Origin: Bradyrhizobium campsiandrae
Lineage (GTDB): Bacteria; Pseudomonadota; Alphaproteobacteria; Rhizobiales; Xanthobacteraceae
Assembly (NCBI RefSeq): GCF_014529705.1
Contig: NZ_JAANIH010000045.1
Location: 1 to 64,000, forward strand
DNA: 64,000 bases
Reading direction: 5' to 3'
Every line of letters starts with the position of its first letter. The stretch's first letter is position 1. A model generated the notes under the pieces. That model was not told the origin of the DNA. It saw only the letters and a list, made by a program, of their open reading frames with translations, and did no database searches. The translations under genes and the position numbers were made by a program. Positions 60,942 to 64,000 of the stretch are shown here, in pieces.

Positions 60942-61760
60942 TCATTGCCAGGGTGGAACACGCAGCGACGGCGCGATCTCGACGGCCCCCTCCTCGCCCC
61001 GCTGCGCGAGATTATCGCAGAGCGACAGCGCCGCATCGTCCAGCGAGACATGCGGTTCGCGCGCCGCGCGCCACGTATCCCACGGCGAGGTCTCGCTCTT
61101 GGCCAGTGCGAGCAGATCACGCGCCAGGTTGACGCGCGCAAAGAACAGGCCGGTCGTTGGTCCGTGACCGAGCTGGGCGGGATCCATGGCGCCGGATCGG
61201 CATCGTGTCCAAGCCTCGATGCCCGTGATGAAGGCCGTACGCGGCACATCGGTTGGATCGAAATCGAACTTGAGACCGGTCCGGTGCGGCTCGTCGAGCT
61301 CAGCATCGACCAGACCCCAGCGCCGCTCCCCTTGCACCCAGGACTCGCACACCCAATGATCGTGGAAGGGATGCCCGGCAAAGTACGTGCCGAAACCGCA
61401 TCGGACGCGGGCGGGCACGCCGTGTTGGCGCAGAACCGCGCATAGCATCAACGCGAAGTCCCGGCACGTCGCGAGCGCTCTCGACTCGCCCGGCCTTGCG
61501 ATCGTCAGCGGTCTCGGGTCAATCGCCAGAAGCTGGTCCAGACGTTTCGACACAGGCAACGTGGCACGGCTCTGACCGGAAAACGCAGCAGGGTCGAATC
61601 CCTGCCGCTCGATCCAGGCCTCGTGGATCAGCAGGCCGTGCAAGATGCGGCACAGCGCTGGAATATCCAGCGGCAAGCCGCCGAGCAGAGTCGCATGTGC
61701 GCCCGGATCGCTCAGCGGGCTATGGCCGGCATAATAGTCGCAAATGGCAAGGTCACTCAT
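60942..61760 (-). CDS. Transglutaminase-like superfamily protein
   Basis: 272 residues. The catalytic triad of the transglutaminase-core fold is visible: Cys99 in LATCRDFALMLCAVLRQHGVPARVRCGFGTYF, His135 in HDHWVCESWV and Asp152 in WGLVDAELD. There is no signal peptide, so it is probably cytoplasmic. Bacterial members act as proteases, amidases or peptide N-glycanase-like enzymes; substrate unknown. No operon partner is apparent. Confidence 0.82.
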   Translation of the reverse strand: MSDLAICDYYAGHSPLSDPGAHATLLGGLPLDIPALCRILHGLLIHEAWIERQGFDPAAFSGQSRATLPVSKRLDQLLAIDPRPLTIARPGESRALATCRDFALMLCAVLRQHGVPARVRCGFGTYFAGHPFHDHWVCESWVQGERRWGLVDAELDEPHRTGLKFDFDPTDVPRTAFITGIEAWTRCRSGAMDPAQLGHGPTTGLFFARVNLARDLLALAKSETSPWDTWRAAREPHVSLDDAALSLCDNLAQRGEEGAVEIAPSLRVPPWQ

Positions 61761-61920
61761 GTCGAGCCTTTGTCATGACGGCGATATGACCGATCGATTT
61801 TCGTCGGGACACAATAGGCCCGCGGCGCTCCAGCGTGCCACTAAAAGTTGTGGGGGCTCGGATCGTCCTGTAATGTGATGGGCTCATGCCCCCATTTTGA
61901 GGCGACTGTCCCACACTTGC

Positions 61921-62778
61921 TCACGAACGAGTGCCCGCTCGCAGCTGCGTCACTGCGACGCCTGATATCGCGAGCAGCCCGCCGACGACCAGCTTTGGCG
62001 TCATATGTTCGCCGAGGAACAGCACGCTCGATATCAGGGCGAAGACCGGAAGCAGCAGGCCGTATGGCGCAACGCGGCCCATGGAGCAGCGCCCGATCAG
62101 CCAGAACCAGAGGCCGAAGCCGACAATTCCCCCGATGAAGATGGTGTAGGCCAGCGCCAGCCAGCCGCGTTCATCCGCGGCGACGAGGCTCGCGAACTGT
62201 CCATGCTCGAGCAGCAACGACATCAACAGAACCTGAGGCACCGTCAGCAGCGACGACCACCCCATCAGCATCAGCGGATCAAAGGGGCCGTAGCGCTTGG
62301 TCAAGACGTTGGACACCGCAAACGCGAACGCGGCGCCGACCACGAGCAGCAGCGGCAGTGCGTTTGCCGACAGACCGGGCCCCGCGGCCAGCACGATCAC
62401 ACCGACGAACGCCAGCACCACGCCACCCGACGTGACCAGGGACGGCCGCTCGGCGAGCAGCGGCCACGCCAACAGGACGGTGAACGGCGGGGCGAGTTGA
62501 TATGCGACCGCCGACAGGCTTCCCGAACCGAGTCCAAGGCCGACATAGAAGAGCCCGAAGTTCAGCCCGCCGAGGAACACCGAAATGGCGGCGACAGGAC
62601 CGAGCTGTTGTTGCGTCGGCCGCCGGACAAAGGGAACGAGCAGCAGCGCGATGACGAGGAAGCGCAGCGCGAGGAAGAAGAGCGGCGGAAACTCCGTCAC
62701 CCCGACCTTGATGACCACGAACTGATAACCCCAAACCAAGGGAACGGCCACGGCACAGGCGATCTGGATCGCCGACAT
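61921..62778 (-). CDS. EamA-family (DMT) exporter
   Basis: 285 residues from the ATG at 62778; a start at 62841 would place the operator-like palindrome inside the gene. About ten membrane helices in two EamA repeats (ACAVAVPLVWGYQFVVIKVG and YTIFIGGIVGFGLWFWLIG). It exports amino acids, metabolites or drugs; the substrate is unknown. It is on the same strand as, and downstream of, the TetR gene, and both are preceded by the same GACC-N4-GGTC element, so the TetR protein probably controls it. Confidence 0.87.
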   Translation of the reverse strand: MSAIQIACAVAVPLVWGYQFVVIKVGVTEFPPLFFLALRFLVIALLLVPFVRRPTQQQLGPVAAISVFLGGLNFGLFYVGLGLGSGSLSAVAYQLAPPFTVLLAWPLLAERPSLVTSGGVVLAFVGVIVLAAGPGLSANALPLLLVVGAAFAFAVSNVLTKRYGPFDPLMLMGWSSLLTVPQVLLMSLLLEHGQFASLVAADERGWLALAYTIFIGGIVGFGLWFWLIGRCSMGRVAPYGLLLPVFALISSVLFLGEHMTPKLVVGGLLAISGVAVTQLRAGTRS

Positions 62779-62794
62779 GGCGTCATTCTTTTCA

Positions 62795-62808
62795 AGACCA
62801 TTCGGTCC
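62795..62808. promoter_or_regulatory. Candidate TetR operator before the EamA gene
   Basis: AGACC-ATTC-GGTCC, a near-perfect palindrome with GACC/GGTC core. It lies 16 bases upstream of the EamA ATG at 62778. The 15-base string CAAGACCATTCGGTC recurs inverted in front of the TetR gene. Confidence 0.6.
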
Positions 62809-62849
62809 AGATATGGGCGTGCGCGTCGCGGAAACGTCCATGGTCCTGC

Positions 62850-63470
62850 CTACCTGATGAAACGGTCGAGCAAAGCGTCGCCGGTCGCTTGCGAAATGAT
62901 CCGTGTCGGCGCCGTCTTGCCGACCACCCGCATGCCTTCGACGAAACAGACGATGATGCGGGCGGCGCTCGCAGGTTCGACACCAGCAGCCAACCTGCCC
63001 GCTGCCCTCGCACGGGATAAGACATCGATCAGGCGCGCCTCCATGGCGCTGAAAAAGCCCCCGATGCGACGATCGACCTCGGCATCACGGCCAGCCAGCT
63101 CCATGGCTGTCGCGACCAGCAGGCAGCCGCGGCGACCATTGGCGCCACTGTTGCGCTCGACATAGCCGGCGAAATAGGCCCGCAAGCCGTCGAGGGGTTC
63201 TCGATCGGGCGCAAATTCGACGTCCATGCGAGCGAGGGCATCGGCAATGTAGCGATCGAGTGCAAGCAGGAACAGCGAGTGCTTGTCGCCAAAGGCGGCG
63301 TAAAGGCTGCCGCGCGAGAGCTTGGTCGCACGCAGAAGGTCCGGGAGCGCCGTGGCGTGATAGCCGCGCGTCCAGAACACGTTCATCGCACGTTCCACGG
63401 CAGCCTCCTTGTCGAACGTTCGGGGACGGCCACGGGGCGATTGCACGGGGGTTGAGTGTCGCATATCCAT
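62850..63470 (-). CDS. TetR-family transcriptional regulator
   Basis: 206 residues. The N-terminal HTH (about 15-62) reads RPRTFDKEAAVERAMNVFWTRGYHATALPDLLRATKLSRGSLYAAFGDKHSLF, typical of AcrR/NemR-like repressors. The C-terminal ligand domain carries GCLLVATAMEL, a conserved Cys segment found in NemR-type electrophile sensors. The ATG lies 5 bases from its own operator, indicating autorepression. It precedes the EamA exporter gene. Confidence 0.9.
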   Translation of the reverse strand: MDMRHSTPVQSPRGRPRTFDKEAAVERAMNVFWTRGYHATALPDLLRATKLSRGSLYAAFGDKHSLFLLALDRYIADALARMDVEFAPDREPLDGLRAYFAGYVERNSGANGRRGCLLVATAMELAGRDAEVDRRIGGFFSAMEARLIDVLSRARAAGRLAAGVEPASAARIIVCFVEGMRVVGKTAPTRIISQATGDALLDRFIR

Positions 63471-63474
63471 ATAT

Positions 63475-63488
63475 AGACCGAATGGTCT
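63475..63488. promoter_or_regulatory. Candidate TetR operator before its own gene
   Basis: AGACC-GAAT-GGTCT, perfect 5-bp arms, immediately upstream of the TetR ATG. The same core, in the form TAGACC-N4-GGTCTA, is what I recall as the E. coli NemR box. Confidence 0.7.
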
Positions 63489-63565
63489 TGAAATGGCAAG
63501 AGCCCTTTCCGCTCCAGGCGGTGTTGCTTTTGCTCAAAGGCTGACGCGAGCCTCACGCTTCGCTG

Positions 63566-64000
63566 TCAGACCGGAGGCGGGATCGTCTGCAAGACGTCCC
63601 TGAACACGTCCATCTGCAATTTGAAAGCTTCAGCGCTATAGTCCTGATAATATCCCGCGGTCACAGCGACGACGAGGTCGAGCTCGGGGACGATACGGAT
63701 CGACTGGCCACCTCGGCCGAGTGCGCCGATCCACGGGACCGGACGCCCGTTGAGGCGGGTGTGGCCCAGCCACCACAAATACCCGTAGGATTGATAGTCA
63801 TTCGCCTTGAGCTTCGTTGTCGTCGAGGCATCGATCCATGCCTTGGAAACGATTTGCCGATCGTTCCAGCGGCCGCCTGCGAGGACGAGCTGGCCGATCT
63901 TCGCCATGTCGCGCGGCCGCAGGCGCAATCCCCCACCGGCATCGCTGTCTCCCTTGAATCTGCTCCACTCGAATTCGGTGATGCCCAAGGGATCGAACAG
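63566..64000 (-). CDS. Class C beta-lactamase-like serine hydrolase, C-terminal part
   Basis: The gene runs off the right edge; about 144 C-terminal residues are visible, from LFDPLGITEFEWSR on. GGGLRLRPRDMAKIGQLVLAGGRWNDRQIVSKAW and YGYLWWLG are standard for beta-lactamase/penicillin-binding-protein-like esterases, and the third motif appears as GALGRGGQSIRIVPELDLVVAVTAG. The Ser-X-X-Lys motif lies outside the window. It could be an esterase or a D-Ala-D-Ala carboxypeptidase-like enzyme rather than a true beta-lactamase. Confidence 0.8.
   Translation of the reverse strand: MFDPLGITEFEWSRFKGDSDAGGGLRLRPRDMAKIGQLVLAGGRWNDRQIVSKAWIDASTTTKLKANDYQSYGYLWWLGHTRLNGRPVPWIGALGRGGQSIRIVPELDLVVAVTAGYYQDYSAEAFKLQMDVFRDVLQTIPPPV

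Overview
This 64 kb window is GC-rich chromosomal DNA from an alphaproteobacterium, most likely Bradyrhizobium or a close relative (Nitrobacteraceae). That assignment is an inference. It rests on the long unbroken cell-envelope block rpsB-tsf-pyrH-frr-uppS-cdsA-dxr-rseP-bamA-lpxD-fabZ-lpxA-lpxI-lpxB, a RpsB with a C-terminal extension, a LexA box of the alphaproteobacterial GTTC-N7-GTTC type, and small MCDYSLH, DUF2171-like and DUF3551-like proteins familiar from that group. I see no rRNA, tRNA, CRISPR array, prophage or insertion sequence.

Layout. 1-7.6 kb is accessory: the N-terminal part of an ECF sigma factor, a small Cys/His-rich exported protein, a tightly packed four-gene redox operon (Met-rich Spy-like protein, flavoreductase/ferredoxin fusion, FRE-like b-type cytochrome, seven-heme cytochrome c), an OpgC-like membrane protein and a small His-rich repeat protein. 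7.7-16 kb holds ctpA, an FMN alpha-hydroxy-acid dehydrogenase with a HAD hydrolase, a LuxR-type regulator, a MoeA protein, lexA with its own SOS box, and two small proteins. 16-24.6 kb holds comEC, small genes, glnS divergent from gltX, gltA with a clear terminator, and an orphan gene. 24.8-31 kb is a carbohydrate catabolic locus: a ROK regulator with a perfect palindrome at its start, a sugar ABC transporter and a XylB-like SDR.

31-37.8 kb is the most unusual accessory locus. Two divergent units face each other across an AT-rich control region carrying two copies of a TTGTATACTGTATNC element. Leftwards run a permease, an aldehyde dehydrogenase and a GlcG/HbpS-like protein. Rightwards run a heme-oxygenase-like diiron oxidase with all six expected iron ligands, two different [2Fe-2S] ferredoxins with a small unknown protein between them, and a GntR/FCD regulator. 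The likely role is oxidation of an imported compound to an aldehyde and then an acid. The substrate is unknown.

37.8-52.7 kb is the essential lipid A / outer-membrane / isoprenoid / translation block, all on the minus strand. It is followed by a caspase-fold protein in which both catalytic residues are replaced, and by dnaE. Just upstream of dnaE is a 32-residue membrane protein whose promoter carries a LexA box between -35 and -10, so it looks like a SidA-type SOS division inhibitor. The last 4 kb hold an outer-membrane beta-barrel protein, a DUF3551-like protein, a transglutaminase-like protein, an EamA exporter with a TetR regulator and matching operators, and the C-terminal part of a class C beta-lactamase-like hydrolase.
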